Numbered from the stretch's first letter, positions 16,824-25,332 are shown. The stretch is DNA of 64,000 bases from Leisingera daeponensis (GCF_019801465.1 NZ_JAHVJA010000004.1:186001-250000), one strand, 5' to 3'. Translations and numbers: made by a program. The notes: generated by a model not told the origin, from the sequence alone.

Positions 16824-18440
16824 TCAGGCCTCGCCTTCCTCTTCGCCGGCGTCTTCGTCTTCAGCTGCTTCCGCCTCCAGCTCTGCCGGATCAACCCAGC
16901 CCAGCATGATGCGGGCAGTCATAACGAGGTCCTGGGCTTCTTCCAGCGATACGCCGAAGGGTTCTAGAATACCGTCGTCCTTGACCCGCTCGCCGCCATC
17001 GGTGGTCCAGCCGCCCGCCAGTTCCCAGTCAGCGCAGGTCGCGAAATCTTCCAAGGATTTCACGCCGTCCTTGGCCAGCGCTTCGACCATCTGCGGGGTC
17101 AGTCCTTCAAACTGGATCAGGCTGTCTTCCGCGCCCAACTCACGGGCCGCATCCAGCGCCGCCTTTGCCTGGGCTTCCAGGTAGTCACGGGCTCGGGCTT
17201 GCAGTTCCTCGGCAGTGCCTTCATCGACACCATCGATTACCAGAAGTTCGTCCAGCTCGACATAGGCAACCTCTTCAAGGTTGGTGAAGCCTTCCGAGAC
17301 CAGTAGTTGGGCAAAGAATTCGTCCAGGTCGAGGGTTTCCATGAACAGCTTGGTGCGCGCCTCGAATTCCTTCTGGCGGCGTGCCGACTCCTCTTCCTCG
17401 GTCATGATGTCGATGTCGAGGTTGGTCAGCTGCGACGCCAGGCGCACGTTCTGGCCGCGTCGGCCGATGGCGAGCGACAGCTGCTCTTCCGGCACCACGA
17501 CCTCGATCTTGCCGGCTTCCTCGTCCAGCACCACCTTGGTCACTTCGGCCGGCTGCAGCGCGTTCACCAGGAAGGTCGGCTGATCCTCGTTCCACGGGAT
17601 GATGTCGATTTTCTCGCCCTGCAACTCGTTCACCACGGCCTGCACTCGGCTGCCGCGCATACCGACGCAGGCACCGACCGGGTCGATCGACCCGTCGTAA
17701 GAGATCACGGCAATCTTGGCGCGCGAACCAGGGTCACGGGCCACGGCCTTAATCTCGATGATGCCGTCATAGATCTCCGGCACTTCCATCTTGAACAGTT
17801 CGGCCATGAACTCGGGTGCGGTGCGGGACAGGAAGATCTGCGGGCCGCGTGGCTCACGGCGCACGTCCTTGATATAGCAGCGCACGCGGTCGTTCGGGCG
17901 GTAGCTTTCGCGGCCGATCTTCTCGTTGCGGCGCAGGATCGCCTCACCGGCACCCACGTCGACGATGACGTTGCCGTATTCTTCGCGCTTTACCAGACCG
18001 TTGATAATAGTGCCGGCGCGGTCCTTGAACTCTTCGTACTGACGGTCGCGTTCAGCTTCGCGGACCTTCTGCAGAATCACTTGCTTGGCCGACTGGGCGG
18101 CGATGCGGCCCATTTCGACCGGCGGCACTTCCTCGACATAGGTCTGGCCCACCTCAGGGTTCGCCATGTACTGGCGCGCCTGCTCGACGGTCATTTCGGC
18201 CTGGTAGTTTTCCAGCTCATCATCGGCAACAACGGTGCGCACGCGGGTAAAGGTGGCGCGGCCGGTTTTGCGGTCGATCGACACGCGGATGTCCATCTCG
18301 GCGCCATAGCGGCTCTTGGCCGCGCGGGCGAGGCTCTCTTCCATCGCCTCGATCACCAGACCGGGGTCGATCATCTTTTCGCGCGCCACGGCCTCGGCGG
18401 TTTGCAACAGCTCCAGCTGGTTTGCAGAGGTGATAGCCAT
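16824..18440 (-). CDS. nusA: Transcription termination/antitermination factor NusA
   Basis: RNA polymerase-binding factor controlling pausing, termination and antitermination. It has 538 residues: N-terminal RNAP-binding domain (about 1-130), S1 domain (about 135-200, with VKREEYGNVIVDVGAGEAIL), KH domains with VGACVGMRGSRVQAVVNEL and LAIGRRGQNVRLASQL (about 230-345), and a C-terminal region of two helix-hairpin repeats ending in an acidic tail (DEDAGEEEGEA). The start overlaps the rimP stop codon by one base (TAATG). Confidence 0.98.
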   Translation of the reverse strand: MAITSANQLELLQTAEAVAREKMIDPGLVIEAMEESLARAAKSRYGAEMDIRVSIDRKTGRATFTRVRTVVADDELENYQAEMTVEQARQYMANPEVGQTYVEEVPPVEMGRIAAQSAKQVILQKVREAERDRQYEEFKDRAGTIINGLVKREEYGNVIVDVGAGEAILRRNEKIGRESYRPNDRVRCYIKDVRREPRGPQIFLSRTAPEFMAELFKMEVPEIYDGIIEIKAVARDPGSRAKIAVISYDGSIDPVGACVGMRGSRVQAVVNELQGEKIDIIPWNEDQPTFLVNALQPAEVTKVVLDEEAGKIEVVVPEEQLSLAIGRRGQNVRLASQLTNLDIDIMTEEEESARRQKEFEARTKLFMETLDLDEFFAQLLVSEGFTNLEEVAYVELDELLVIDGVDEGTAEELQARARDYLEAQAKAALDAARELGAEDSLIQFEGLTPQMVEALAKDGVKSLEDFATCADWELAGGWTTDGGERVKDDGILEPFGVSLEEAQDLVMTARIMLGWVDPAELEAEAAEDEDAGEEEGEA

Positions 18441-19030
18441 TACTTGTTCTCCTCGTCAGACTCTTCGGTCTCGATTTCGTCGAATGCGTCTTCGTTCAGC
18501 GTGCCGGCCTCTTTGCGCTGGCGCAGCATTTCCTTGATCAGCTCATCGGTCAGGACCAGCTTGGCATCGCTCAGCCAGTCGAATTTCAGACCGATGGTCA
18601 CCGTCTCGCCCTGATCGTCGATGTTGATCAGAACCTCATCGCCCTCAGTGCCCGCAAGTTCGCCCTTGAAGCGGCGGCGGCCGTCGACCAGCTCGGCGGT
18701 TTCCAGCTTGGCCTCGTAGCCTTCGAACATCTCGAAGTCCTTCATCCGTGTCAGCGGACGATCGATACCGGGGCTGGAAACCTCCAACGCATAGGCGTCG
18801 ATGATCGGGTCCTCAACGTCCAGCACCGCACTTACGGCGTTCGAGATCTCGGCGCAGTCATCCACCTCGATGCCGCCATCCGGCTTGTCCGCCATGATCT
18901 GCAGCGTGGTCGCCTTACCAGACATCAGGCGGATTCGCACCAGCTCATATCCCAGATCCTCGATCACCGGGGTGACGATCTCGGCCAGGCGCCGGTCGAT
19001 GGCAGCTTTGGCAATCAGGTCGTTGGTCAT
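18440..19030 (-). CDS. rimP: Ribosome maturation factor RimP
   Basis: Assembly factor for the 30S ribosomal subunit. It has 196 residues from the ATG at 19030, which follows GGAGG by 4 bases; a longer in-frame version from 19132 would start inside the leader hairpin region and is rejected. Conserved parts are the N-terminal alpha/beta domain with [14 protein letters not shown], then [19 protein letters not shown] and the central signature [20 protein letters not shown]. An acidic tail ([12 protein letters not shown]) extends the C-terminus. First gene of the rimP-nusA-ylxR-infB operon. Confidence 0.96.
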   Translation of the reverse strand: MTNDLIAKAAIDRRLAEIVTPVIEDLGYELVRIRLMSGKATTLQIMADKPDGGIEVDDCAEISNAVSAVLDVEDPIIDAYALEVSSPGIDRPLTRMKDFEMFEGYEAKLETAELVDGRRRFKGELAGTEGDEVLINIDDQGETVTIGLKFDWLSDAKLVLTDELIKEMLRQRKEAGTLNEDAFDEIETEESDEENK

Positions 19031-19073
19031 CAGACCTCCACTTGGGGTGTGCAGACAGGCCGCCTGCAAACAC

Positions 19074-19096
19074 AAAAAAACGGGCGCGCGGCCCGT
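19074..19096 (-). terminator. Terminator-like hairpin in the rimP leader (possible attenuator)
   Basis: On the minus strand ACGGGC and GCCCGT (19096-19091 and 19085-19080) form a 6-base stem with a 5-base loop, followed directly by a T run reaching 19074. It lies 44 bases before the rimP start and 117 bases after the stop of the upstream gene. Because a good promoter is predicted upstream of it (19153-19181), it could be an attenuator in the leader. Alternatively it simply ends transcription of the pip operon. Confidence 0.7.
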
Positions 19097-19152
19097 CGAT
19101 ATTCCCGGTGGAGCCTTGAGCCAGAGGTTCAACGCGCCGCTGTTGTCAAAGG

Positions 19153-19181
19153 CATATAGGGGGGATTGGGGAAAACTGCAA
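19153..19181 (-). promoter_or_regulatory. Predicted promoter of the rimP operon
   Basis: On the minus strand TTGCAG (19181-19176) is followed after exactly 17 bases by TATATG (19158-19153). The predicted start of transcription is near 19146, giving a leader of about 115 bases that contains the terminator-like hairpin at 19074-19096. Confidence 0.5.
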
Positions 19182-19212
19182 GGCTTGTGTTCCTAAGCGC
19201 CGGAACGCGCCA

Positions 19213-20058
19213 TCAAACCCGCCACCAGCGTTCCGCAATACGGCCATCATCCAAGGGCGTTAGCTGACCGACTTTTCGCGGAATGCCGACATCACGGCGG
19301 GCCGCCAAAGCCATGTCGCTGGAAGACGGATGGTACAGGAACTCGCCACGCTTCAGCAGCCCGCGCGGTTCCGGCAGCGCCGCCACATCGACAAAGCCGT
19401 CGCGCAGGGCTTCGGCCCGCACCACGGCATCGGGAATCACGATGATCTCCACCGCATCGGCCCAGCCGGCACTGCCAGCCTTGTAATGGTCCGCCACTTT
19501 CGAAGCCCGGAAGTGGCGGCCCTCCTGGGCACGCTCGACACGGTAACAGCCTGTTCCCACGGCCTCAGAAAGCGCCTCCGGACAGGCACCGCCGGAAGCT
19601 ATCAGAAAATTCGAACTGGCCAATAGGTAAGGCAGATGCGGATTGGGCCGCGCCAGTTCCAGAAGCAGCTGATGCCTGCCCAAGGCAGCGGCAGCCCGCA
19701 CATCCGCCCCGGCGACACCAACCGCCTGGAGTGACACAGCGGCCTCTTCCGCGGTCAGCGGCGTGCCATCATGGAACGCAACCCCTTCGCGCAAATCGAA
19801 GGTCCAAGTTCGCGCGTCCGGTGCGGACTGCCAGCCGGTGGCTAGCTCCCCGCGCAGCAGCCCGTCGGGAGCGATCTCAGTCAGCGTGTCAAATATCGCA
19901 CCGCGGGCCGCTTGCTCCAGCATCCCGCCTTCCCGCGGCACGGCAAGGCGCAATACGCCACCAGCCTTGGGTGCCGCATCAACCGACCCTCCAGCCGCCG
20001 CCAGCAAAGCTGCAGCAGCACCCGAGGTAAACAGCGCGCGGCGGTCAATGCGCGTCAT
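19213..20058 (-). CDS. Short extracellular substrate-binding protein, family 5 (peptide/nickel type), Tat signal
   Basis: The 281-residue protein matches the N-terminal lobe of oligopeptide/nickel ABC-transporter binding proteins: KAGGVLRLAVPREGG near residue 31, then LATGWQSAPDARTWTFDLRE, VAFHDGTPLTAEEAAVSLQA and the GTGCYRVERAQEG region. Typical family members are about 500 residues, so roughly the second half is missing, yet the reading frame is clean. The N-terminus has a twin-arginine motif (DRRALF) and an Ala-rich signal peptide. No ABC permease or ATPase is nearby. The start overlaps the pip stop by ATGA. It could be a real short variant or a shortened relic. Confidence 0.75.
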   Translation of the reverse strand: MTRIDRRALFTSGAAAALLAAAGGSVDAAPKAGGVLRLAVPREGGMLEQAARGAIFDTLTEIAPDGLLRGELATGWQSAPDARTWTFDLREGVAFHDGTPLTAEEAAVSLQAVGVAGADVRAAAALGRHQLLLELARPNPHLPYLLASSNFLIASGGACPEALSEAVGTGCYRVERAQEGRHFRASKVADHYKAGSAGWADAVEIIVIPDAVVRAEALRDGFVDVAALPEPRGLLKRGEFLYHPSSSDMALAARRDVGIPRKVGQLTPLDDGRIAERWWRV

Positions 20059-21035
20059 GGCACAAGTTCTCCAGCTATCCGGTCCATCGCCCGGACCAGT
20101 TCAGCGCTGATTCCCGGCTCGGACAAAGCATGGCCGGCATTGCGCACCATCTTCAACTCCGCGTTCGGCCACAGTTCGCTCAGCCGCCAGGCGGAGGACG
20201 GCGGGCAGATCATGTCATAACGGCCCTGCACGATCACTGCGGGAATATGGGAAATACGCCCCATGTTGGCAAGAATTTGACCGTCATAATCGAGAAAGCC
20301 GCCATTGCTGAAGTAGTGGTTTTCCAGCCGGGCAAAAGCGCGCGCGTAGTCGCCAGGGCTTTCACCGCTTTGGCCGTTCGAATGGACGGAAGCCAGCGCA
20401 TTTTCCCAGGCGGACCAAGCCCGGCCATAGCGCACCTCTTCCTCCAAATTCCCCGAGAACAGCCGCTTTTTGTAAGCAGCAATCATATCGCTGCGCTCCG
20501 CATCCGGAATCAAGGAGACGAATTTGGCCCAAGTCTCCGGCCAGAACTTGCCGGCGCCGCCGCCATAAAACCAGTCCAGCTCAGCCTTGGTCATCAGGAA
20601 TACACCGCGTAAGATAATCTGCTGCACCCGGTCCGCATGGGTCTGGGCATAGATCAGCGCAAGGGTTGCCCCCCAACTGCCGCCGAACAGGATCCACGAG
20701 TCAATTCCGAGCTGGGTTCGAATCAACTCCATATCGGCAACCAGATGCCAGGTGGTGTTATTTTCGCATGAGGCATAGGGGCGCGAGCGGCCACATCCGC
20801 GCTGGTCGAACAGGATGATTCGAAAGACATGCGGATCGAAGTAGCGCCGCATCGCCGGGCTGCTGCCCCCGCCGGGGCCGCCATGGCAGACGATCACCGG
20901 GATACCGTTCGGGTTGCCGCTTTGCTCCGCATAGATGCGGTGGCCCTGGCCTGCGTCGATCATCCGCTGGTCAAAGGGCTCGACCGGCGGGTAAAGATAA
21001 TGCACAGCGCGCTTTTGGTCCGGGTATCTATCCAT
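20055..21035 (-). CDS. pip: Proline iminopeptidase (alpha/beta hydrolase)
   Basis: Cytoplasmic exopeptidase (S33 family) releasing N-terminal proline. It has 326 residues, the usual length. The oxyanion-hole motif [12 protein letters not shown] is near residue 50, the nucleophile elbow [14 protein letters not shown] contains the catalytic serine (about residue 118), and [13 protein letters not shown] is typical of the family. The catalytic Asp is expected around [11 protein letters not shown] and the His in [11 protein letters not shown]. It is coupled by ATGA to the short binding protein downstream, hinting at a shared role in peptide use (inference). It is divergent from ubiG with only 50 bases between them. 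Confidence 0.93.
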   Translation of the reverse strand: MDRYPDQKRAVHYLYPPVEPFDQRMIDAGQGHRIYAEQSGNPNGIPVIVCHGGPGGGSSPAMRRYFDPHVFRIILFDQRGCGRSRPYASCENNTTWHLVADMELIRTQLGIDSWILFGGSWGATLALIYAQTHADRVQQIILRGVFLMTKAELDWFYGGGAGKFWPETWAKFVSLIPDAERSDMIAAYKKRLFSGNLEEEVRYGRAWSAWENALASVHSNGQSGESPGDYARAFARLENHYFSNGGFLDYDGQILANMGRISHIPAVIVQGRYDMICPPSSAWRLSELWPNAELKMVRNAGHALSEPGISAELVRAMDRIAGELVP

Positions 21036-21085
21036 TACTGACCTTAGTGAAACGTCAGACTACAAAAGAGCACACGGAGACAGGA

Positions 21086-21832
21086 ATGCAAGCGCCTCAG
21101 TCCACGGTCGACCCTGCGGAAATTGCCAAATTCGAGGCGATGGCAGCGGAGTGGTGGGATCCGAACGGCAAGTTCAAGCCCTTGCATATGCTGAACCCTT
21201 GCCGTCTCGACTACATTACCAGCCAGATCGCCGGCGAATTCGGCCGCGACCTCACGTCACAGCGCCCATTCGAAGGACTGAGGCTCTTGGATATCGGCTG
21301 CGGGGGCGGCCTGCTGAGCGAGCCGATGGCACGGCTGGGCGCTACCGTGGTCGGCGCCGATGCTGCCGGGGGAAATCTGCCAGTCGCCCGCATTCACGCC
21401 GAACAATCGGGGCTCGATATCGACTACCGCCACACCACCGCCGAGGCGCTGGCTGAAGCCGGTGAGCAATTCGACGTGGTGCTGAACATGGAAGTAGTGG
21501 AACATGTCGCCGACCCGCTGAGTTATCTGACTGCCACCAAGGAACTTCTGAAACCCGGCGGCCTGGAAATCTGCTCGACAATCAACCGCAACCCCAAGAG
21601 CTTTGCCATGGCGATTGTCGGGGCCGAAGTGATCATGCGCTGGCTGCCGCGCGGCACCCATGAATGGTCCAAATTCATCACGCCGGATGAATTGTTTGAA
21701 CTGTTACAAAAGGCCGGTCTGAAGCCGGTGGACCGCAAGGGGTTCTTATTCAACCCGATCACCTGGAACTGGTCTATCTCGGAACGGGATCTGTCGGTCA
21801 ACTATGTGACCGCCAGCGTGAAATCCGTCTGA
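21086..21832 (+). CDS. ubiG: Ubiquinone biosynthesis O-methyltransferase UbiG
   Basis: SAM-dependent enzyme carrying out both O-methylation steps of ubiquinone synthesis. It has 248 residues from the ATG at 21086 (GGAG 6 bases upstream). The N-terminus [20 protein letters not shown] and then [20 protein letters not shown] is diagnostic of UbiG. The SAM site is [20 protein letters not shown] (motif I); later parts are [13 protein letters not shown] and [15 protein letters not shown]. An upstream in-frame start at 21047 lacks a ribosome-binding site. Confidence 0.96.
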   Translation: MQAPQSTVDPAEIAKFEAMAAEWWDPNGKFKPLHMLNPCRLDYITSQIAGEFGRDLTSQRPFEGLRLLDIGCGGGLLSEPMARLGATVVGADAAGGNLPVARIHAEQSGLDIDYRHTTAEALAEAGEQFDVVLNMEVVEHVADPLSYLTATKELLKPGGLEICSTINRNPKSFAMAIVGAEVIMRWLPRGTHEWSKFITPDELFELLQKAGLKPVDRKGFLFNPITWNWSISERDLSVNYVTASVKSV

Positions 21833-21934
21833 AGGCGCCTTCAACCCCGCCCTTTCGCTTGCGTCCTATACGAAAGGATATGCGGTTATCCTTTTGCACA
21901 CTTTTTTGCCCGCGCCCCGCTTGCTACCGTCAGA

Positions 21935-22101
21935 TTGCGATTGCGGACTGTTTGCGCTTCGCGAATTGGGGTGAGTGCACTTAAACCAAGTGAATGCTTG
22001 CCAATCTCAAAACTGGTGGATTTGCCCAAAGGTTACGGGAAACGCCACTCACGGACTGATGGGGAAGAAAGGCGCCTGCTTGCGGGCGTCTTTCTTTATT
22101 T
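21935..22101 (+). ncRNA. Candidate structured small RNA ending in an intrinsic terminator
   Basis: No supported protein gene occupies the 310 bases between ubiG and marR. The stretch holds nested structure on the plus strand: TTTGCG/CGCGAA hairpin (21951-21965, one G-U pair), CACTT/AAGTG hairpin with an AAACC loop (21978-21992), a longer-range GTGAGTG (21971-21977) to CACTCAC (22046-22052) pairing that encloses it, and a terminator at the end. TTGCCC (21906-21911) and GCTACC (21923-21928) resemble the alphaproteobacterial promoter form with a short spacer. An ORF of 88 residues crosses the terminator and is not protein-like. I do not recognise an RNA family. Confidence 0.4.
22068..22101 (+). 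terminator. Intrinsic terminator in the ubiG-marR gap
   Basis: AAAGGCGCC (22068-22076) pairs with GGCGTCTTT (22085-22093, one G-U pair) and is followed by CTTTATTT. It lies 236 bases after the ubiG stop, far for a simple ubiG terminator, and could end a separate small transcript. Confidence 0.8.
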
Positions 22102-22142
22102 AAATGCCAGTAAGAAGCACTTGGGCAACTTAATCTTTGGGT

Positions 22143-22583
22143 TCAGCCGCTTTCTTCCAGTTTGCCGCGAAGCTCCCGCAGGATCGGCAATGTGGCCCTG
22201 ACCCGGTCGCTGCCCAATTCTTCCACAACTTCCGATATCATCGGAATGATCCCTGCCAACGCCGCATCCCGCGCCTGCTTACCTGCGGGGCTGATCGCAA
22301 CCATCTTGCGCCGAGCGTCATCCCAGTCCGGGCGGACGTGGATGTAACCCGCCACTTCCAGCTTATTCAGCGTGTTCGTCATTGCTCCGCGCGTCACGTG
22401 AAAAGCCTTTGCCAGCTGTGCGGGAGAGCGCTCCAGGCCAGCGCGCGCCAAATGGTTCAGGACCGAGAAATGAGACAACTCCATTCCTTTTGGCAACACT
22501 TTGCTAAGGCGTGACCGGGCCAGCTGGTCAGCCATCAATATCTCGCTGAACAGCGATACTGCCAAGGAATGGGTCTCGTCCAT
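22143..22583 (-). CDS. MarR-family transcriptional regulator
   Basis: Winged-helix DNA-binding protein of 146 residues, typical for MarR. The recognition region is AQLAKAFHVTRGAMTNTLNK with the following wing VRPDWDDARRKMVAISPAGK (about residues 57-105). Dimerisation helices lie at both ends. Its start overlaps the stop of the nitrilase-family gene (TGATG), so it belongs to the comF-grxC-nitrilase-marR group. The ligand and targets cannot be read from sequence. Confidence 0.93.
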   Translation of the reverse strand: MDETHSLAVSLFSEILMADQLARSRLSKVLPKGMELSHFSVLNHLARAGLERSPAQLAKAFHVTRGAMTNTLNKLEVAGYIHVRPDWDDARRKMVAISPAGKQARDAALAGIIPMISEVVEELGSDRVRATLPILRELRGKLEESG

Positions 22584-23413
22584 CAGGGTCCGTCAAACTC
22601 CCGGTCGTGGGTCAGCGAAGGCACGCGCTTGCGTGCTTCTGCCACTTTTTCCACGTCGAGATCAACGAATGTCACGCCTGGCTCCTGACCCGCATCAGCC
22701 AGAACCTCGCCCCAGGGGGCAACAGCCAGTGAATGGCCATAGGTCTTGCGGCTCGGGCCGCGGGACGCCGGATGTTTTCCGGTTTGCGCCGGCGCCAACA
22801 CGAAACAGCCGGTCTCGATGGCCCGGGCACGCAGCAAGGAATGCCAATGCGCGGCCCCCGTGACATAGGAAAACGCAGCAGGTGCGGTGATAATCTCTGC
22901 GCCGCCCTTTGCTAGCGCCCGATGCAGATGCGGGAAGCGCACGTCATAGCAGATGGTCATGCCAATTTTGGCGAAGGGTGAATTAGCAACAACTGCCTTG
23001 GTTCCAGGCCGGTAGCCATCGGATTCGCGATAGGTCTCCTCAGGCGTCACTTCCACGTCGAACATGTGGATCTTGTCATAGCGGGCTGTGATCTCGCCGT
23101 TTGGGCTGATCAGGAACTGCCGGTTGGCAAAACGGCCGTCATCGTCATGTGTCTTGATTCCCAGCGAGCCCAGCAGAAGCCACACCCCATGCTTGGCCGC
23201 TTCCTCCTGCAAGGCCGCCAGTGTCGGGTCGTCTTCTTCATGGCAAAGCACACCGTTCTGATGCGTCCTGCTTCCGGATAGGCAGTTGGTGACCTCAGGC
23301 GTCAGAACGAAACCGGCCCCGCCGCGCACCGCCTCCGCCATCATTGCTTTCACCGTTTCCAGATTTTCAGCGGGAATATCGGAGGAGGTCATCTGAAGCA
23401 GAGCTGAGCGCAT
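22583..23413 (-). CDS. Carbon-nitrogen hydrolase (nitrilase superfamily, Nit1/Nit2 type)
   Basis: Cytoplasmic amidase-like enzyme of 276 residues. The Glu-Lys-Cys triad is visible: Glu in GFVLTPEVTN (about 41), Lys in ARYDKIHMFDVEV (about 112) and Cys in GMTICYDVRFPHLHRALAKG (about 154). The wording of these motifs matches the Nit1/Nit2 branch, whose members hydrolyse deaminated glutathione or alpha-ketoglutaramate (family knowledge). Location beside a glutaredoxin gene fits a glutathione-repair role (inference). It is translationally coupled to marR downstream and lies 15 bases after grxC. Confidence 0.92.
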   Translation of the reverse strand: MRSALLQMTSSDIPAENLETVKAMMAEAVRGGAGFVLTPEVTNCLSGSRTHQNGVLCHEEDDPTLAALQEEAAKHGVWLLLGSLGIKTHDDDGRFANRQFLISPNGEITARYDKIHMFDVEVTPEETYRESDGYRPGTKAVVANSPFAKIGMTICYDVRFPHLHRALAKGGAEIITAPAAFSYVTGAAHWHSLLRARAIETGCFVLAPAQTGKHPASRGPSRKTYGHSLAVAPWGEVLADAGQEPGVTFVDLDVEKVAEARKRVPSLTHDREFDGP

Positions 23414-23428
23414 TAAATCTCTCCGGGG

Positions 23429-23686
23429 TCAGGCCGCCAGAAGCGGGTCAAGTTTGCCCGCCTGCTCCAGCGCAAAAAGGTCGTCACATCCGCCGACATG
23501 GATCTCGCCGATAAATATCTGCGGCACTGTGCGGCCACCGTTCGCACGCTGTATCATCTCCGCCTTGCGCTCCGGCTCTTCCAGCACATTGACTTCCGAA
23601 AAAGCCACGCCCTTCTGGTTCAGCAGCCGCTTGGCCGCATGGCAATAGCCGCACAGAGGCGAGGTATAGATTTCGACCGGTTTCAT
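23429..23686 (-). CDS. grxC: Glutaredoxin 3
   Basis: Glutathione-dependent thiol oxidoreductase of 85 residues. The N-terminus MKPVEIYTSPLCGYCHAAKR carries the active site as CGYC, instead of the more common CPYC. The GSH-binding TVPQIF motif with the cis-proline is at about residue 58 and the GGCDDL motif at about 72. It lies 15 bases upstream of the nitrilase-family gene and 82 bases downstream of comF. Confidence 0.95.
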   Translation of the reverse strand: MKPVEIYTSPLCGYCHAAKRLLNQKGVAFSEVNVLEEPERKAEMIQRANGGRTVPQIFIGEIHVGGCDDLFALEQAGKLDPLLAA

Positions 23687-23768
23687 TCAGGACCCCATGT
23701 TCTGGTTTCGAAGGTTGTGGAGGAATTGGGCATTCATTGCAACAATTGCCAGAGGCAGCCGGGCAGCC

Positions 23769-24497
23769 TCACGTTTGCGTGACCCGGGCCAGCACCGCCA
23801 CCCGCACCTCGGACACACCTGCCTGCAGACAGGCATCGGCACAGGCACTGAGCGTTGCGCCAGACGTCATCACATCGTCTACAATCAGCACAATCCGGTC
23901 CTTGATTCTGTCCTTCCGGCGAGGCTTCGCGGTGATGGCTGCCCCCAATAGCCGGTAGCGCTGATCCCTCGTTTTTCCCTCCAGCGGAGGTGTTCTCCGG
24001 GAACGCCCCAAAAGGTCAGGAATATGCTCCAGGCCGCTGCGCTGCGCCAGAGCCCCGGACAACAAGGCGGATTGGTTGTATTTACGCTTGAGCAAACGGG
24101 TCCAATGCAATGGCACCGGACAAACGATCGGGTCACCTTCCAGCAACTTCCCTGCCGCTCTTTGCAGCCAGCCGCCAGCGGTCCAGGCAACCTCAGTACG
24201 GTCCCCATGCTTCAGGGCAAGCACCAGCTTACGCCCCTGCCCCCCGTAGATCAGTGCGGACCGCCCTTGGCTCCATGGCCTCGGATGCCGAAGGCAACTG
24301 TCGCATTCCAAGCGGAACCCGTCTGCCTCCCCTGCCACCGGAACACCACAGCCTTCGCACACCGTGCCGCTGATAAAGTGCATATCTGCCCAGCAGGCGG
24401 CGCAAAGGCCGAAATCACTGCCGACCAGCCCGCCGCAACCAAGGCATTGCGCCGGATAGATAAGAGAAACAGCAGTTTGAATCCGGGCCGTCAGCAT
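23769..24497 (-). CDS. comF: ComF-family phosphoribosyltransferase-like protein
   Basis: The 242-residue protein has an N-terminal zinc-finger-like set of cysteine pairs (CLGCGG, CAAC, CEGCG, CDSC, about residues 19-72) and a C-terminal type I phosphoribosyltransferase fold with the PRPP-binding signature VLIVDDVMTSGATLSACADA (about 193-212). ComF proteins take part in DNA uptake in competent bacteria, but many hosts are not known to be competent and the catalytic role is unsettled. The start codon lies only 13 bases from the divergent methyltransferase start. Confidence 0.92.
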   Translation of the reverse strand: MLTARIQTAVSLIYPAQCLGCGGLVGSDFGLCAACWADMHFISGTVCEGCGVPVAGEADGFRLECDSCLRHPRPWSQGRSALIYGGQGRKLVLALKHGDRTEVAWTAGGWLQRAAGKLLEGDPIVCPVPLHWTRLLKRKYNQSALLSGALAQRSGLEHIPDLLGRSRRTPPLEGKTRDQRYRLLGAAITAKPRRKDRIKDRIVLIVDDVMTSGATLSACADACLQAGVSEVRVAVLARVTQT

Positions 24498-24510
24498 CTA
24501 AATAGCCCCC
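24476..24510 (+). promoter_or_regulatory. Predicted promoter of a leaderless methyltransferase mRNA
   Basis: TTGAAT (24477-24482) and TAAATA (24499-24504) are 16 bases apart. The ATG at 24511 begins 6 bases after the -10 box, where transcription would start, and no Shine-Dalgarno sequence precedes it. This suggests a leaderless transcript. The promoter overlaps the 5' end of comF on the other strand. Confidence 0.4.
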
Positions 24511-25332
24511 ATGACACAAGCACCCATGCAGCTATTCGACCGCCGCACCCTCGCAGCCCGCCGCGCCCGCCGGCAGCTGGACGCTCTGTTCCTGCACCAA
24601 ATGGCACGGGGCGAAGCAGAGGATCGCCTGAGCTTGGTTAACAGAACCTTTACATCTCCAGCGGTGGTTTGCCCTTTCCCTGAGGTCTGGAATGGATTTC
24701 AACCCGAGGCGAAAATCGTTGCGGACGAAGATGTGCTCGAACTGGCTGAAGGCGCGCATGATGTTGTGATCCACGCCATGTGCCTGCACTGGGCCAATGA
24801 TCCGGTTGGACAGCTGGTTCAATGCCGCCGCGCTCTGAAGGAAGACGGGCTGCTGCTGGTTATCCTGCTGGGCGGACAGACTCTGCACGAGCTGCGCACT
24901 GCCTTGGCCGAGGCGGAGACAGTTGTGCTGGGCGGCCTGTCCCCGCGGATTGCCCCGATGGGCGAAATCCGCGATCTAGGCGGATTGCTCCAGCGCGCTG
25001 GTTTTGCCTTGCCTGTCGCCGACCTGATACCGGTGACCGCCGAGTACCGCGACCTTCCTCACCTGGTTCACGACTTGCGAGGCATGGGAGAAACCAACGC
25101 GCTCGCCCAGCGCCTGAAACGCCCGGTGCCGCGAGCCCTGTTCCAGCTGGCCGATCACATCTACCGGGAGCATTTCGCCACATCAGACGGCCGGTTGCCC
25201 GCCACCTTCGAATTGGTCTGCCTCACCGGCTGGTCGCCGTCGGACAGCCAGCAGAAGCCACTGCGCCCCGGCTCTGCTCAGATGCGGCTTGCCGATGCGT
25301 TGAAGGTGCCGGAAACCAAGCTCAAGCCGTGA
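24511..25332 (+). CDS. SAM-dependent methyltransferase, NDUFAF5/BioC-like
   Basis: The 273-residue protein starts MTQAPMQLFDRRTLAARRAR; the FDRR opening followed by a basic stretch is typical of the bacterial relatives of NDUFAF5, the mitochondrial complex I assembly factor. Motif LELAEGAHDVVIHAMCLHWANDPVG corresponds to the post-I region and shows the conserved LHW/ND element. A short in-frame alternative start is at 24526. The glycine-rich motif I is poorly conserved here (VCPFPEVWNGF), so binding of SAM is less certain than in BioC. Confidence 0.8.
   Translation: MTQAPMQLFDRRTLAARRARRQLDALFLHQMARGEAEDRLSLVNRTFTSPAVVCPFPEVWNGFQPEAKIVADEDVLELAEGAHDVVIHAMCLHWANDPVGQLVQCRRALKEDGLLLVILLGGQTLHELRTALAEAETVVLGGLSPRIAPMGEIRDLGGLLQRAGFALPVADLIPVTAEYRDLPHLVHDLRGMGETNALAQRLKRPVPRALFQLADHIYREHFATSDGRLPATFELVCLTGWSPSDSQQKPLRPGSAQMRLADALKVPETKLKP

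Noticed and set aside
17307-18614. 435-codon open frame opposite nusA
   Set aside because: Antisense shadow; no start signal and no motif.
21935-22201. 88-codon plus-strand frame after ubiG
   Set aside because: It runs through the intrinsic terminator at 22068-22101 and into the 3' end of marR, and its composition is not protein-like.
22381-22400. TCACGTGAAAA in marR, considered as a second parS
   Set aside because: Only half of the palindrome matches; the left TGTTTC arm is missing.
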